Source: an uncultured Rubripirellula sp. (GTDB taxonomy: Bacteria; Planctomycetota; Planctomycetia; Pirellulales; Pirellulaceae). From it: a stretch of DNA of 64,000 nt. Numbering within the stretch: the stretch's first letter is position 1; each line of letters begins with the position of its first letter. A program made the translations under genes and the position numbers. The stretch is taken from positions 1 through 64,000 of the forward strand of contig CALIBL010000048.1 in the NCBI GenBank assembly GCA_938045805.1. The letters are read 5' to 3'. This document shows positions 1 through 9,961 of the stretch, piece by piece. The notes beneath the pieces were generated by a model, which was not told the origin of the DNA, made no database searches, and saw only the letters and a list, made by a program, of their open reading frames with translations.

Positions 1-471
1 TTCGTTCCGAGGCAAAGTGAAGGATCTAAAAATTTTCTACTCTGGAGTCGATCTGGGAGGTTGAGTCACCTTGACAAGCTAGCTCGTGCAACCAAATCTC
101 TGAGAAGGTTGGTCACCACGACTGGACCAAAATGGCTCGGAACAATTCGAAGGAGGCATTGCCCCCGTCGATTCCCCGCCAGTAGTTCCAGCCGGAATGA
201 CTGGCAGAATCATAACCGTTTTTGACCAACCCGACGATTCTTTGTCGGAGAGGGTCAGACAGTGTAACGTGATCTGCGAAGTAGAAAGCGTATCTCCCCT
301 TGAATTAAAGGGTCAAGGTGAGATTCGAGGGGTGGAAGAAACAAAGGAAGCAAAATCTCGGTGGTCTCGCCCTGCTGGGCCCTCCGTTGGATGCTTGCCG
401 CCTTTTCCAACCGATCAGTTCCCCCAGCGAACCCTAACCCTCCCATTTTGACCTCACACAGTTCAATTTGA
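1..471. other. Unassigned region upstream of topA
   Basis: No gene can be supported here. One plus-strand frame is open from base 1 to a stop near 222, but it reads as an Arg-rich peptide without family features. Another frame ends at a stop near base 62 and could be the tail of a gene lying to the left; it is too short to judge. The overlapping short ORFs on both strands between 197 and 554 look like chance frames. The stretch presumably holds the topA promoter, but no convincing -35/-10 pair was found. Confidence 0.4.
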
Positions 472-3177
472 ATGCCAACGAGCAACGGAAAGCATCTGGT
501 AATTGTCGAATCACCAGCCAAAGCACGAACCATCTCCAAATTCCTTGGTCCCAATTACCAAGTGGAAGCGAGTATCGGACATGTCCGCGACCTGCCCGCC
601 GGACGTAAGGATGTTCCCGAGAAATACAAGGGCGAATCCTGGGCCTACCTTGGTGTGAACGTCGATGACTCGTTCGATCCACTGTACATCGTTCCCACCG
701 ATAAAAAGAAACAGGTCAAGAAACTCAAAGACGCCCTGAAGACGGCGGAACACCTCTACCTCGCAACGGACGAGGACCGAGAAGGGGAAGCGATTAGTTG
801 GCACTTGCAGGAGATCCTCAAGCCGAAGGTTCCAGTCGACCGGTTGGTTTTCCACGAGATCACCAAGGAAGCTATCTCAAACGCCCTCAAGGCGACCCGA
901 AGTATTGACAGCAGCCTCGTCCGGGCGCAAGAAACACGGCGAATCTTGGATCGCCTCTATGGTTTCGATATGTCCAACTTGCTGTGGAGAAAAATTGGCA
1001 GTGGTACCAGCGCGGGGCGAGTGCAGAGTGTGGCGGTGCGACTGATTGTCGAACGTGAACGCGACCGAATCGCTTTCGTCGATTCGACCTACTGGGATCT
1101 TAACGCAATATTCAACACGGCATCCGGGCAAACACTCGAGGCAACCCTGCAGAGTGTGGACGGCAGAAAGATTCCGGCAGGTAAGGATTTTGACTCGACG
1201 ACGGGCCTCTTAAAAAAGCCAGAACTGTTGCAACTCAACGAGCAACAGGCATTGGACTTGGCAACAAAGCTCCGCACCGCGGACTTTAGGGTCACGAAGG
1301 TGGAAGTCAAACCGTTTACCGAGCGACCAAGACCCCCTTTTACCACCAGCACGCTCCAGCAAGAGGCCAACCGAAAACTCGGGTTTACGGCGCAGCGGAC
1401 CATGAGTGCGGCACAGCGTCTCTATGAAAACGGTTACATCACCTACATGCGTACCGACAGCATGACCCTGAGCAAAGAGGCGGTTAATGCTTCACGCGAG
1501 TTGGTACGCAGCGAGTATGGAAATCAGTTCCTCAGTCCAGATGTGCGTGTCTATAAGGGCAAGGTCAAGAACGCTCAGGAGGCTCACGAGGCGATCCGCC
1601 CAGCCGGTACACCATTCCGACTTCCAGAAACCGTGCGTGGCGAGTTGGATTCGGACCAATTCAAGCTCTTCGAGTTGATTTGGAAACGAACTGTCGCCTG
1701 CCAAATGGCCGATGCACGCAAGCAGCGAGTGAGCATCACGATCGAGGGTGGCGGTGCGACGTTTACCGCCAGCGGGACAAGTATCGAATTCGAGGGATTC
1801 CTTCGCGCCTACGTCGAAGGAACCGATGACCCGGCTGCGGAATTGGCGAACCGAGAAAAGATTCTTCCTCAGGTCAACCAAGATGACGCACTGTCCGCCG
1901 AAGACCTCGAGGCGAAATCCCACACCACTCAGCCGCCGGCGCGTTACACCGAGGCAACGCTAACAAAAACTCTCGAGGAAAAAGGAATCGGCCGCCCGTC
2001 CACCTACGCGTCGATTATTGGAACGATCACGGACGAACGCAGAAACTACATCCTGAAGAAAGGGACCGCATTGGTTCCAACTTGGCGTGCATTCAGTGTG
2101 ACCCGTTTGATGGAACAGCACTTTTCCACGCTCGTCGACTATGAATTCACCGCCGAGCTTGAGGATCTTCTGGATTCAATTAGCCGAGACGAGGTGGATC
2201 GATCCGAGTATCTCAAGAAGTTCTATTTCGGTGACCAATCCGATGACAAACACAATGTCGGCCTGCAGTCACGACTAACTGAGAAACTTGAAGAAATTGA
2301 CCCGAAGGAAACCGCACGATTTTCACTGGGCCTGCCCGAGCATGGCGAGCACCGAGAAGAGGTCTACGTTCGAGTTGGGAAATATGGTCCCTACATCGAA
2401 CAGGGTGAACGCAAAGCTTCCATCCCCGATGGACTCGCACCCGATGAGATGAACCTGACCAAAGCGCTCGAACTCCTAGAGTCGAGCGAGGTCGAAGAGG
2501 AACCGATTGGTATTCACCCGCCAACCGGGAAGCCAATTTACGTTAAAGTGGGGCGTTTCGGTCCCTACCTGCAACTCGGTGAGAACGAAGACGAGGAAAA
2601 ACGCAACCAATCCATCCTCAAATCGATGGAGATCGCGGACGTTACGCTCGAGGTCGCCTGCAAATTGCTCGAACTTCCTCGAACACTGGGTAACTACCCA
2701 GACAACGAGGAACCGATTCAAGCGTTTGATGGACGTTACGGCCCCTACATTAAATGCGACAAGGAAACGCGTTCGCTTCCAACGGATCTATCGCCTCTCG
2801 ATGTCACCCTTGAGCAAGCAATCGAACTGCTGAAACAACCCAAGACGCGAGGAAGACGCGCCCCAAAGGAACCACTGCGTGTCTTCGAAGACAAATCTCC
2901 GGTCACTGAAAACGAGGTCAAAATCCTCGACGGGCGTTTTGGCCCCTACGTTACCGACGGAGAAACCAACGCGTCGCTGAGAAAAGGGATGGACGCCAAG
3001 GAGATGACGTTTGAAGCGGCACTGGACCTTCTCGCCGAGCGAGCCGCAAAGGGACCAGCAAAACGGAAAAAGAAAAAGGCTACCAAAAAGAAAGCCGCTA
3101 AGAAAAAAGCCACCAAGAAAAAGGCTGCTAAAAAGAAAGCCGCCAAGAAGAAAGGGCTCGCACCGAAAACCCCCTAA
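472..3177 (+). CDS. topA: DNA topoisomerase I (type IA) with lysine-rich tail
   Basis: Relaxes negatively supercoiled DNA by transient cleavage of one strand. The N-terminal Toprim domain is clear (LVIVESPAKA near residue 10; DEDREGEA near residue 100). The catalytic Tyr lies in YITYMRTDS at residue 325. After the type IA core come four Topo_C repeats, each with a GRFGPY-type motif (about residues 630-850). The classical four-Cys zinc fingers of E. coli TopA are absent. The last ~35 residues are an almost pure Lys/Ala tail of KKKA-type repeats. At 901 residues it is normal for planctomycete TopA. The ATG at 472 lies just before the Toprim strand and fits the family start. Confidence 0.96.
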   Translation: MPTSNGKHLVIVESPAKARTISKFLGPNYQVEASIGHVRDLPAGRKDVPEKYKGESWAYLGVNVDDSFDPLYIVPTDKKKQVKKLKDALKTAEHLYLATDEDREGEAISWHLQEILKPKVPVDRLVFHEITKEAISNALKATRSIDSSLVRAQETRRILDRLYGFDMSNLLWRKIGSGTSAGRVQSVAVRLIVERERDRIAFVDSTYWDLNAIFNTASGQTLEATLQSVDGRKIPAGKDFDSTTGLLKKPELLQLNEQQALDLATKLRTADFRVTKVEVKPFTERPRPPFTTSTLQQEANRKLGFTAQRTMSAAQRLYENGYITYMRTDSMTLSKEAVNASRELVRSEYGNQFLSPDVRVYKGKVKNAQEAHEAIRPAGTPFRLPETVRGELDSDQFKLFELIWKRTVACQMADARKQRVSITIEGGGATFTASGTSIEFEGFLRAYVEGTDDPAAELANREKILPQVNQDDALSAEDLEAKSHTTQPPARYTEATLTKTLEEKGIGRPSTYASIIGTITDERRNYILKKGTALVPTWRAFSVTRLMEQHFSTLVDYEFTAELEDLLDSISRDEVDRSEYLKKFYFGDQSDDKHNVGLQSRLTEKLEEIDPKETARFSLGLPEHGEHREEVYVRVGKYGPYIEQGERKASIPDGLAPDEMNLTKALELLESSEVEEEPIGIHPPTGKPIYVKVGRFGPYLQLGENEDEEKRNQSILKSMEIADVTLEVACKLLELPRTLGNYPDNEEPIQAFDGRYGPYIKCDKETRSLPTDLSPLDVTLEQAIELLKQPKTRGRRAPKEPLRVFEDKSPVTENEVKILDGRFGPYVTDGETNASLRKGMDAKEMTFEAALDLLAERAAKGPAKRKKKKATKKKAAKKKATKKKAAKKKAAKKKGLAPKTP

Positions 3178-3323
3178 CCTCAACGCTCGAAGCTGAGATA
3201 GCACACTTGCCCTAAACTGCCCGATGATGCAACATATGAAGCGGTAACGTAGCGGGCTGACGAGCGATCACGGCAGTAGCAGCCAACGCAGTATTTTCAA
3301 ATCACCGTCCACAGGAAACATTT

Positions 3324-3503
3324 ATGCCATCCGGAATCGAAAGAGTTCGCGAGATCAAACGTCTTAGAACACGTCGTAAGAAAACTGCAAAATTGATCGC
3401 TCGAGTAAAAGCCGGCTCCATCGAGAAGGCAGAAGCGATTCGCAAACTGCGCAAGCTGACCACCGGTGCAGACGTGATCATTGAACGAGAAGGCTGGAAG
3501 TAG
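3324..3503 (+). CDS. Small basic protein, DUF6800-like
   Basis: A 59-residue, very basic protein that begins MPSGIERVREIKRLR and ends EREGWK. It has a purine-rich ribosome site (AGGAAA) about 7 bases before the ATG. The pattern of an N-terminal GIER/REI stretch, a central run of Arg and Lys and a KLRKLT(T/P)GA segment resembles a short planctomycete family that I recall as DUF6800; that name is from memory and not checked. Function is unknown. The charge suggests RNA or ribosome binding, but this is only inference. It stands alone downstream of topA and is followed by a hairpin at 3522-3548. Confidence 0.72.
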   Translation: MPSGIERVREIKRLRTRRKKTAKLIARVKAGSIEKAEAIRKLRKLTTGADVIIEREGWK

Positions 3504-3521
3504 TTCATTTCTGAGATATTG

Positions 3522-3548
3522 AACCGGTGGTTGGCTTGATCACCGGTT
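3522..3548 (+). terminator. Hairpin after the small basic protein
   Basis: An 8-bp perfect stem (AACCGGTG / CACCGGTT) encloses an 11-base loop, starting 19 bases after the stop codon. No U-tract follows, so it is only a weak candidate for an intrinsic terminator. Confidence 0.4.
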
Positions 3549-4154
3549 TGGCGTCAATCCTCATTCGCGATCGCCGCCTCCACCTGCGGGCATTGCCAGT
3601 GACGCCGAGGCAATGCTTCGATCTCTGAGCGACACTCGCAGGGCTGAACCATGCCTGTAATTTGCTAGCAGCACACTAGGCCGTCTCATTTGTTAGGGCA
3701 TTCCTTCTGATTGCCCGTTAAATGCTCAGACAGAGGTGGCCTCTCTGACCGCGTCACGCCGCGTCTGCTTTCAGTCTCACGAAATCCAACAAGCGGCGTC
3801 GACGGCCACCCGATCTGTCGACCCATCGATTTTTCGAACCTCACCAGTTTGCGGCGATGGACCCCCAACAGCTGCACTTGGTCACCAGTAGCGTGCAAGT
3901 CGATGTTAGCTGGGTGGCATTGAACAAGTTGGCTTATGAAATCGTACTGGGACTGAGTTAACGTGGGCGATTTCCAGTGTCCCGATTCAAACATGGGGAT
4001 AATCCCTCACGACACACAGATGCCCCATCGACTACACTACCTCACCGCCCAGATGACGGAGAAGGGTGGGAGCGGATTGATAGCTCGACCAGAATTGCTT
4101 CAAAATCAGATCCGGCCATTCGAAAATCAAGATCACCTCGCAACGATTCCGCCC
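3549..4154. other. Long gap before the Gld-type ABC operon
   Basis: About 600 bases with no well supported gene. The only candidate is the minus-strand frame at 3686-3994, listed separately. The ABC ATPase frame is open upstream to 3963, but that extension has no ABC features, so it is treated as non-coding and promoter region here. Confidence 0.4.
3686..3994 (-). CDS. Doubtful small ORF, divergent from ABC operon
   Basis: A 102-residue frame with an ATG start (MFESGHWKSP). It includes a stretch around residues 10-55 (LTQSQYDFISQLVQ ... LLGVHRRKLVRFE) that could form two or three helices, faintly like a small helix-turn-helix protein. No family is recognised. The C-terminal third looks random. 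It does not overlap the ABC ATPase gene if that gene starts at 4155. It could be a real small gene, a remnant, or chance. Confidence 0.25.
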   Translation of the reverse strand: MFESGHWKSPTLTQSQYDFISQLVQCHPANIDLHATGDQVQLLGVHRRKLVRFEKSMGRQIGWPSTPLVGFRETESRRGVTRSERPPLSEHLTGNQKECPNK

Positions 4155-5009
4155 ATGACCACGACCGATCCGACAAGCGAATCGCAAGAAACCGTGTCCG
4201 CCACAGAGACAGAAGACGCTGCAAACAAGCCCCATGCAGTAGCGGACGATTCCCCGTCGGTGACCTCGGACAAGAGCCAACCGAGAGTGATGATCGAGGC
4301 GGTGGGGCTGAGCAAGTTCTACGGCCCTTTCGCCGCGACTAGAGACGTTTCCTTTTCGGTTCGTGAAGGCGAACTCGTGGCCTTCCTCGGACCCAATGGC
4401 GCCGGAAAAAGCACCACGATGAAGATGTTGACCGGCTACATCGCCCCAAGCGAAGGGGAAGCGAGAATTGCGGGCTGCAACATGATGGAAAACCGAATTG
4501 AGGGCAGTCGGCATCTGGGTTACCTTCCCGAGAATGGACCGCTCTACCCCGAGATGACGCCCCTCGCGATGTTGGATTTCTTTGCCGATGCTCGCGGACT
4601 AAGTGAAGACATCAAGCAGGAAAGAATCGATGCGGTCGTTGAGATCTGCGATCTTTCGAGTGTTCTTTACAAACCAGTTAGCAAACTCTCCAAAGGATTC
4701 AAGCAGCGGGTTGGCATGAGCCAGGCACTGCTGCACGATCCCGATGTCTTGATTCTCGATGAGCCCACTGCGGGCCTCGATCCCAATCAGATCCGTGGTG
4801 TCCGAAAGACGATGCGGCGACTCGGTGAAACCAAAACGATTCTGCTCAGCACGCACATCCTTCAGGAGGTTGAAGCGATGGCGAGTCGAGTTGTCATGAT
4901 CTATGAAGGCCGCAAGGTCTACGATGGTGACGTCGAAACGCTTCGTGAAATTGGAGATGGCGACCTCGATCAGTCATTCCATGCTCTGACTCGCGATGAG
5001 TCTAACTGA
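4155..5009 (+). CDS. ABC transporter ATP-binding protein, GldA-type
   Basis: ATPase of an ABC-2 type system. With the ATG at 4155 (284 residues), Walker A is GPNGAGKST at 79-87, the signature is LSKGFKQR at 178-185, Walker B is VLILDEPT at 198-205 and the switch His is H234. All are intact. The first ~45 residues are a Ser/Thr/Asp/Glu-rich leader outside the ABC fold, so an ATG at 4290 (MIEAVGLSKFYG) is a possible alternative start. The next gene carries the membrane part and a GldG-like domain, which points to the GldA/ABC-2 family. In Bacteroidetes this family serves gliding; in planctomycetes the substrate is unknown. Confidence 0.9.
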   Translation: MTTTDPTSESQETVSATETEDAANKPHAVADDSPSVTSDKSQPRVMIEAVGLSKFYGPFAATRDVSFSVREGELVAFLGPNGAGKSTTMKMLTGYIAPSEGEARIAGCNMMENRIEGSRHLGYLPENGPLYPEMTPLAMLDFFADARGLSEDIKQERIDAVVEICDLSSVLYKPVSKLSKGFKQRVGMSQALLHDPDVLILDEPTAGLDPNQIRGVRKTMRRLGETKTILLSTHILQEVEAMASRVVMIYEGRKVYDGDVETLREIGDGDLDQSFHALTRDESN

Positions 5010-5059
5010 CATACCAACTCATTTCTAAGTAATCGAAAACCAAGTCGACGATAAAAACC

Positions 5060-7990
5060 ATGGCGTTAACGAAAGTCAGCATCGCTCTGTTTGTGCTCTT
5101 CGCATATGACTTAGCCCTGCTCATTCTACTGCTTGCAATCGTCACCCTGCTCTCGCGTACCAAGCGAGCCGCTCACGCGGTGATGAAACGGAACTTCAAG
5201 GGATACTTCAGTAATCCCACCGGCTACGTATTCCTCTGCATTTTTGTTTTCCTCACGTCGCTGGCCGCATTTTGGCCCTACGAATTTTTCAATCAGAATC
5301 TGGCCACGCTCGACCAACTGAACTACTGGTTTCCGTTGATCATGCTTGTGTTCATCCCGGCGATCACCATGAGCATCTGGGCTGAGGAAAAGCGACAAGG
5401 GACCGATGAACTCCTTTTGACCCTGCCAGCGGACGACTTTGACATCGTGATCGGCAAGTACATGTCGGCTGCAGCCATTTTCACGTCATCGCTTCTTTTT
5501 AGTCAGCTCAGCACCTTTGTTACTCTTGCAATCCTCAGTGAAGGCCAGCTGGACGTTGGGCTAATTTTCACCACCTACCTCGGCTATTGGTTCGTCGGCT
5601 TGGCGATGATCGCCATTGGCATGATCGCGTCTTTCTTGACGGGCAACCTAACAGTCGGCTTCATCCTCGGTTCCCTCTTCAACGCCCCATTGGCATTTGC
5701 CTCCCTCGCCGATTCGGTAAGTCCCAACCAACAGATTGCCGCTTGGATCGCATCGGCGGGAATCGCACGACCTTTTGATGATTTTGGACGTGGTATCATC
5801 AGCACCTCCTCGGTGTTCTATTTTCTCTTGGTGGGTAGTGTTGCCCTCTACTCTTGCATGGTTCTCATCGGCCGTCGCCACTGGACCGGGGGTAAAGATG
5901 GGAACACGATGGCTTGGCATTACATCGCACGCGTTCTCGCGCTTTCGGTGGTTACCATTGCGATGGTAGTAACCTTTCGGACTTGGGATGTCGCCCGAGT
6001 GGATACAACGGAAGGTCAAGTCAGCTCACTCGCTCCAGCAACCAAAAAATTGATCCGAGAGCTCGATTCGGATCAGCCCATCGTCATCGATGCGTTTGTG
6101 AGTACCGAGATCCCAGAAATCTACGCTCGAACACGTTACAAGCTGATCAACCTACTAAAGGAGTTTCGTAGCGAAGCGGCAAAGGGAGGCCGAAAGCTAG
6201 AGGTCAATCTCTATCAGGACATTGAGTTATTCAGCGAGGATGCGGCACTGGCCGAAGAACGATTCGGCATCACGCCGGTTTCGAGAACCGTTCGAGAGAA
6301 GGGAACCCAGAAGCAAAAACAGTTCATCTTGGGGGCTGCATTCCGTTCGGGTCTCGAAAAGGTCACCGTCCCGATCTTTGAATATGGGATCCCCGTCGAG
6401 TACGAACTTGTCAGATCGATCAATACCGTTGCTTCCGGAAAGCGAAAACGGATCGGAGTGGTTCAAAGTGACGCTCTGATGCTCGGGGGTTACGTCCTCA
6501 ATCAAACCGGGAATCGCGTCGCAATACAACGTCACGTGCTCGTCGAAGAACTCGCGAGACAGTACGAGGTGGAACCAGTTGATCTTTCTGGCCCAATCGC
6601 TCCGGGCGCTTACGATGCCCTGCTGGTTGTTCAACCGTCTTCGCTCGAACCGGCTCGATTCCAACGACTCATCGAAGCGATCTCAGCGGGAGTACCAGCC
6701 GCTATCTTTGAAGACCCCGTTCCACAGATTCCATACATCCCCGGAACGGCAACACCAAAAATGATGCCCGGCGCACAGGGGATGCCAGCGGGAGGAGCCA
6801 TGGCAAAAGCCGACATCCGCGATCTTTGGGATATCCTTGAGTTGGACGTTCCCGGCAGAGCCGCGCTTCAGGGGATCTATGAACCAGACCTAGTGTTTCA
6901 GTTTTACAACCCCTACCCAACCCTTCAGGAAGAAGGCCTGAATCAGCTCGCGGTCTTCATTGACGAAGATGCTCCTGGGGTGGAAGAAGGCATGGCACTG
7001 AGTTCCCAGAGCATGATTACTTCGGGTATGAATGAAGTGCTCACTTTGTACACCGGAGCGGTTCAGGGTAAAAAGGACAGTACGCTGAAGCACACGCCGC
7101 TTCTCACCACCGGTGACCAAAGTGGACTTGTCTCGCTCTCAGATCTCGCCAACGTCATGAATAGGCGGGCTCCGCTCAGCGAAGTCCTCAAACAGCAGAC
7201 ACCTTACCTTTCCGTCGCAATGGCAATCGAGGGCAAGTCGGCCAGTACAGAGCCCTCGCCCGCCCAAGGCGATGACGGGGCAACCGATGAAGACGGCGGT
7301 GATGCGGAACCAAACGCGGTGAGCGACTCGGCAACAGCGGATGAGATCCGAGCGGTCTACGTGGCAGACACCGATCTAATGTTGCCGCAATTCTCCGCGA
7401 TTCGCGCGGATCCCGATTCCCTCACCGAGGTGAAGTACCAATTCCAAAACGTGACATTCATCTTGAACTGCGTCGATTGGGTTGCCGGCGAAACCAACTT
7501 CATCGAAATTCGAAAACACCAACCGATCTTTGCCAGTTTGACCATGATCGACGCGGTCAAACAAGAGGCGGTTGCGATGGTACGTCAGCGGAGCAACCAG
7601 TTCCAAGCTGAATTTGAATTAGCAGACCGAGATGCTCTCGAACTGCAGGATCGGCGACTACAGAAGCTCCGCGAAGAAATCGAGAAACTTCAACAGGATC
7701 GTGTTGACGATCAGGCAGAACTCCAAGCAAAGCAGCAAAAGTTTCAAACGCAGCAGGCATTGGAGCAGCGAAAGCTCGAAGTCAAACGCACCAAAATGGC
7801 TCGTGACCGCAACATGCAGGTGCGTGAAATTGAAAGGCGAGCGGCAGAACAGGTCACCAAAATCCAGAACCAAGTCAAAGTTTCGGCCGTCGCCGTGCCA
7901 TGTATCCCGCCTCTCGTGGTGGGCATCATCGTCTTCGCTTCACGCCGACTACGTGAACGTGAAAGCATCAGCTCAAGTCGACTGAAATAG
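5060..7990 (+). CDS. Fused GldF-GldG-like ABC-2 permease
   Basis: A 976-residue membrane protein joining two Gld components. Residues ~1-320 form an ABC-2 permease: an N-terminal helix, the KRNFKGYFSNPTGYVF segment typical of GldF, and further hydrophobic helices (FPLIMLVFIPAITMSIWAEEKRQGTDELLL onwards in outline). Residues ~330-840 match the periplasmic GldG/IFT52-like part (TTEGQVSSLAPATKKLI; VNRRAPLSE-like region). Residues ~850-940 form a long charged coiled coil, and a last hydrophobic helix lies near 945-960. A Glu/Asp-rich linker lies near residues 725-760. It follows the ATPase by 50 bases and is 18 bases before the DUF4340 gene, so one operon is likely. Substrate unknown. Confidence 0.85.
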   Translation: MALTKVSIALFVLFAYDLALLILLLAIVTLLSRTKRAAHAVMKRNFKGYFSNPTGYVFLCIFVFLTSLAAFWPYEFFNQNLATLDQLNYWFPLIMLVFIPAITMSIWAEEKRQGTDELLLTLPADDFDIVIGKYMSAAAIFTSSLLFSQLSTFVTLAILSEGQLDVGLIFTTYLGYWFVGLAMIAIGMIASFLTGNLTVGFILGSLFNAPLAFASLADSVSPNQQIAAWIASAGIARPFDDFGRGIISTSSVFYFLLVGSVALYSCMVLIGRRHWTGGKDGNTMAWHYIARVLALSVVTIAMVVTFRTWDVARVDTTEGQVSSLAPATKKLIRELDSDQPIVIDAFVSTEIPEIYARTRYKLINLLKEFRSEAAKGGRKLEVNLYQDIELFSEDAALAEERFGITPVSRTVREKGTQKQKQFILGAAFRSGLEKVTVPIFEYGIPVEYELVRSINTVASGKRKRIGVVQSDALMLGGYVLNQTGNRVAIQRHVLVEELARQYEVEPVDLSGPIAPGAYDALLVVQPSSLEPARFQRLIEAISAGVPAAIFEDPVPQIPYIPGTATPKMMPGAQGMPAGGAMAKADIRDLWDILELDVPGRAALQGIYEPDLVFQFYNPYPTLQEEGLNQLAVFIDEDAPGVEEGMALSSQSMITSGMNEVLTLYTGAVQGKKDSTLKHTPLLTTGDQSGLVSLSDLANVMNRRAPLSEVLKQQTPYLSVAMAIEGKSASTEPSPAQGDDGATDEDGGDAEPNAVSDSATADEIRAVYVADTDLMLPQFSAIRADPDSLTEVKYQFQNVTFILNCVDWVAGETNFIEIRKHQPIFASLTMIDAVKQEAVAMVRQRSNQFQAEFELADRDALELQDRRLQKLREEIEKLQQDRVDDQAELQAKQQKFQTQQALEQRKLEVKRTKMARDRNMQVREIERRAAEQVTKIQNQVKVSAVAVPCIPPLVVGIIVFASRRLRERESISSSRLK

Positions 7991-8008
7991 AATAGAGAGA
8001 AATTTATC

Positions 8009-9607
8009 GTGTCCGAAGGAACGAAAACGGCAAGCTTCTGGGGAGTTGCCGCTGTTGCTGTAGCGATTGCTGCGTTCACCGCGTGGCCCCGCTCGGTTGT
8101 CGAACCACAGTCTAGCCTCATCGGCCAAAGCCTATTCGAGGAATTCACCGACCCAATGGTGGCGGCGAGCCTCGAAATCATCACCTTTGATGAAGAACAG
8201 GGTCGGCAAGCTAAATTTGAGGTGGGCCGCCAGAGCGGTAGTGAACTATGGACAATCAAATCCCGAGGTGGCTACCCAGCCGATGCATTTGAGCAGATGC
8301 AGAAAGCTGCGACGTCGCTTGTTGGCCTCAAAATCCTTGACGTTCAAACACGAAATGCTGAAGACCATGACGATCTAGGGGTTATCGAACCAAACTTGGA
8401 GAAGCTTCAGACCGGGGATGTGGGTGTTGGCAGACTGGTCTCATTTAAAGACGAATCCAACAATCGCCTCGCTTCACTCGTCATTGGTGATCGCGTGAAG
8501 GATGATCCAAGTAAACGCTACGTTCGAATCCCGGGACAGGATCCTGTTTACGTCGTGACCCTCGATGAGTCCGATCTAACATCCAATTTCCGCAGCTGGA
8601 TCGAAGACGACCTGCTTCTCCTTAGCAGCATCGAAATCAAAACGGTCGAGATCGATGACTACCTCTCAAACGTCGGTAGCACCCGTATCACGCGCACACG
8701 TAATTATACCGCGGAAGTCGAGAAGACCGTCACGGACTGGAACATCAAACGGCTTCTGGAATACGACCCAAACGATGAACTCATCGAGCCAACATCGGTT
8801 CAACTCACCGCGGCTGATCAAGCCAATCGAAGCAAGCTTGACCAGATGGCCAATGCGTTGGACGACCTGAGAATTGTCGATGTCGTTCGCAAGCCCGAAG
8901 GCCTTGAAGTTGATGTGGACAATAACATGAGCCTCAAAGGAAACAACAGTGCCTTGGCTTCACTCGGCCAGCGAGGTTTCTATCCTCAGGAAAACACCAA
9001 TGGCTCCGTTGAGATCTATTCAGCAAATGGTGAACTGCACGTAACACTTGAAGGTGGTGTTCGCTACAACCTCCGATTTGGAAACATTGCAGGGATCAGC
9101 CCCACGGAACAGGACTCCGATCAGGTCGAAACCGGTGTCAACCGCTACCTGTTGGTAACGACGGAGGTTGACCCCACTCAATTCCCTCCTCCCTCGATAC
9201 GCCCGATCCCAAACACGGTTGAGGAACTCAAAAAGAACCTCGCTGAAAAGACATCTGATGATACTTCGGACAATGAAAGCACCGATGGCGACACCGAACT
9301 AACCGATGAGGAATGGCAGGAGCGACTTGAAGCGGAGCAAGAAATCATCACCAAAGAAAACCGCCGGTTGATGGACGACCGAAAAAATCAACTCGCAGAA
9401 GCCGAGCGGCGGGCGAGTGAGTTGAACCAACGTTTTTCCGACTGGTACTATGTGATTTCTGAAGAGACTTATTCAATGCTTCGAATCAAACGGGATCAGC
9501 TTCTTGAGTCCGACGCGAGTCAGACTCCCGCGAGTGGCTTGTTCAACCCAAACAACCCATCCAATTCGGGCAGCGGACTTCCGCCGTTGCAGTTGCCTCA
9601 GTTTTGA
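8009..9607 (+). CDS. DUF4340 domain protein, Gld-operon partner
   Basis: A 532-residue protein with one N-terminal membrane anchor (about residues 9-28) and a large extracytoplasmic part. DUF4340 proteins are regularly encoded after GldA/GldFG-type genes, and the arrangement here fits that. The start is GTG at 8009, 18 bases after the preceding stop, with the purine run AGAGAGAAA upstream. Residues ~400-470 are Glu/Lys-rich and probably coiled coil. The C-terminus is Asn/Ser/Pro-rich. Its role is unknown; it may work with the GldG-like part at the cell envelope. Confidence 0.8.
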   Translation: MSEGTKTASFWGVAAVAVAIAAFTAWPRSVVEPQSSLIGQSLFEEFTDPMVAASLEIITFDEEQGRQAKFEVGRQSGSELWTIKSRGGYPADAFEQMQKAATSLVGLKILDVQTRNAEDHDDLGVIEPNLEKLQTGDVGVGRLVSFKDESNNRLASLVIGDRVKDDPSKRYVRIPGQDPVYVVTLDESDLTSNFRSWIEDDLLLLSSIEIKTVEIDDYLSNVGSTRITRTRNYTAEVEKTVTDWNIKRLLEYDPNDELIEPTSVQLTAADQANRSKLDQMANALDDLRIVDVVRKPEGLEVDVDNNMSLKGNNSALASLGQRGFYPQENTNGSVEIYSANGELHVTLEGGVRYNLRFGNIAGISPTEQDSDQVETGVNRYLLVTTEVDPTQFPPPSIRPIPNTVEELKKNLAEKTSDDTSDNESTDGDTELTDEEWQERLEAEQEIITKENRRLMDDRKNQLAEAERRASELNQRFSDWYYVISEETYSMLRIKRDQLLESDASQTPASGLFNPNNPSNSGSGLPPLQLPQF

Positions 9608-9961
9608 CGCGACCTGGCAGCAGAACCAATCCGACAACTACCACCGCCCCCGAGATCAATGAGAGTCAATCCTCAATCCACACGCGGATGAACCTTTGAA
9701 CTTTCGGTTGCTTGAGAACATGGGGACTCGCTGTTTTCCGAAGTGGGTCCTAAACTGATGCTTGTAGGCGTGGAGTCCAAGGCTAGGATTTGTATAACTC
9801 ATTCGTGATCACTAACCTGAGGAAAAACGGCTGACCCCGGCGAGTTATCCCCAGTGAAATGCGAGCAAATCTGACGGATAAAGTAGGCAGTCTCGATTTT
9901 GGCTACACAGGCTTTAAAACGATTTCCCTCTTAACACTTCTCGAGTCTTTGAAGACCAAGC
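9608..9961. other. Gap before the suf genes
   Basis: About 350 bases with no supportable ORF. It must contain the promoter of sufU-sufS. No clear operator palindrome or strong hairpin was seen. Confidence 0.45.

Noticed and set aside
4032-4514. Minus-strand 160-residue ORF over the ABC ATPase
   Set aside because: Antisense to an intact ATPase gene; His/Arg-rich random composition.
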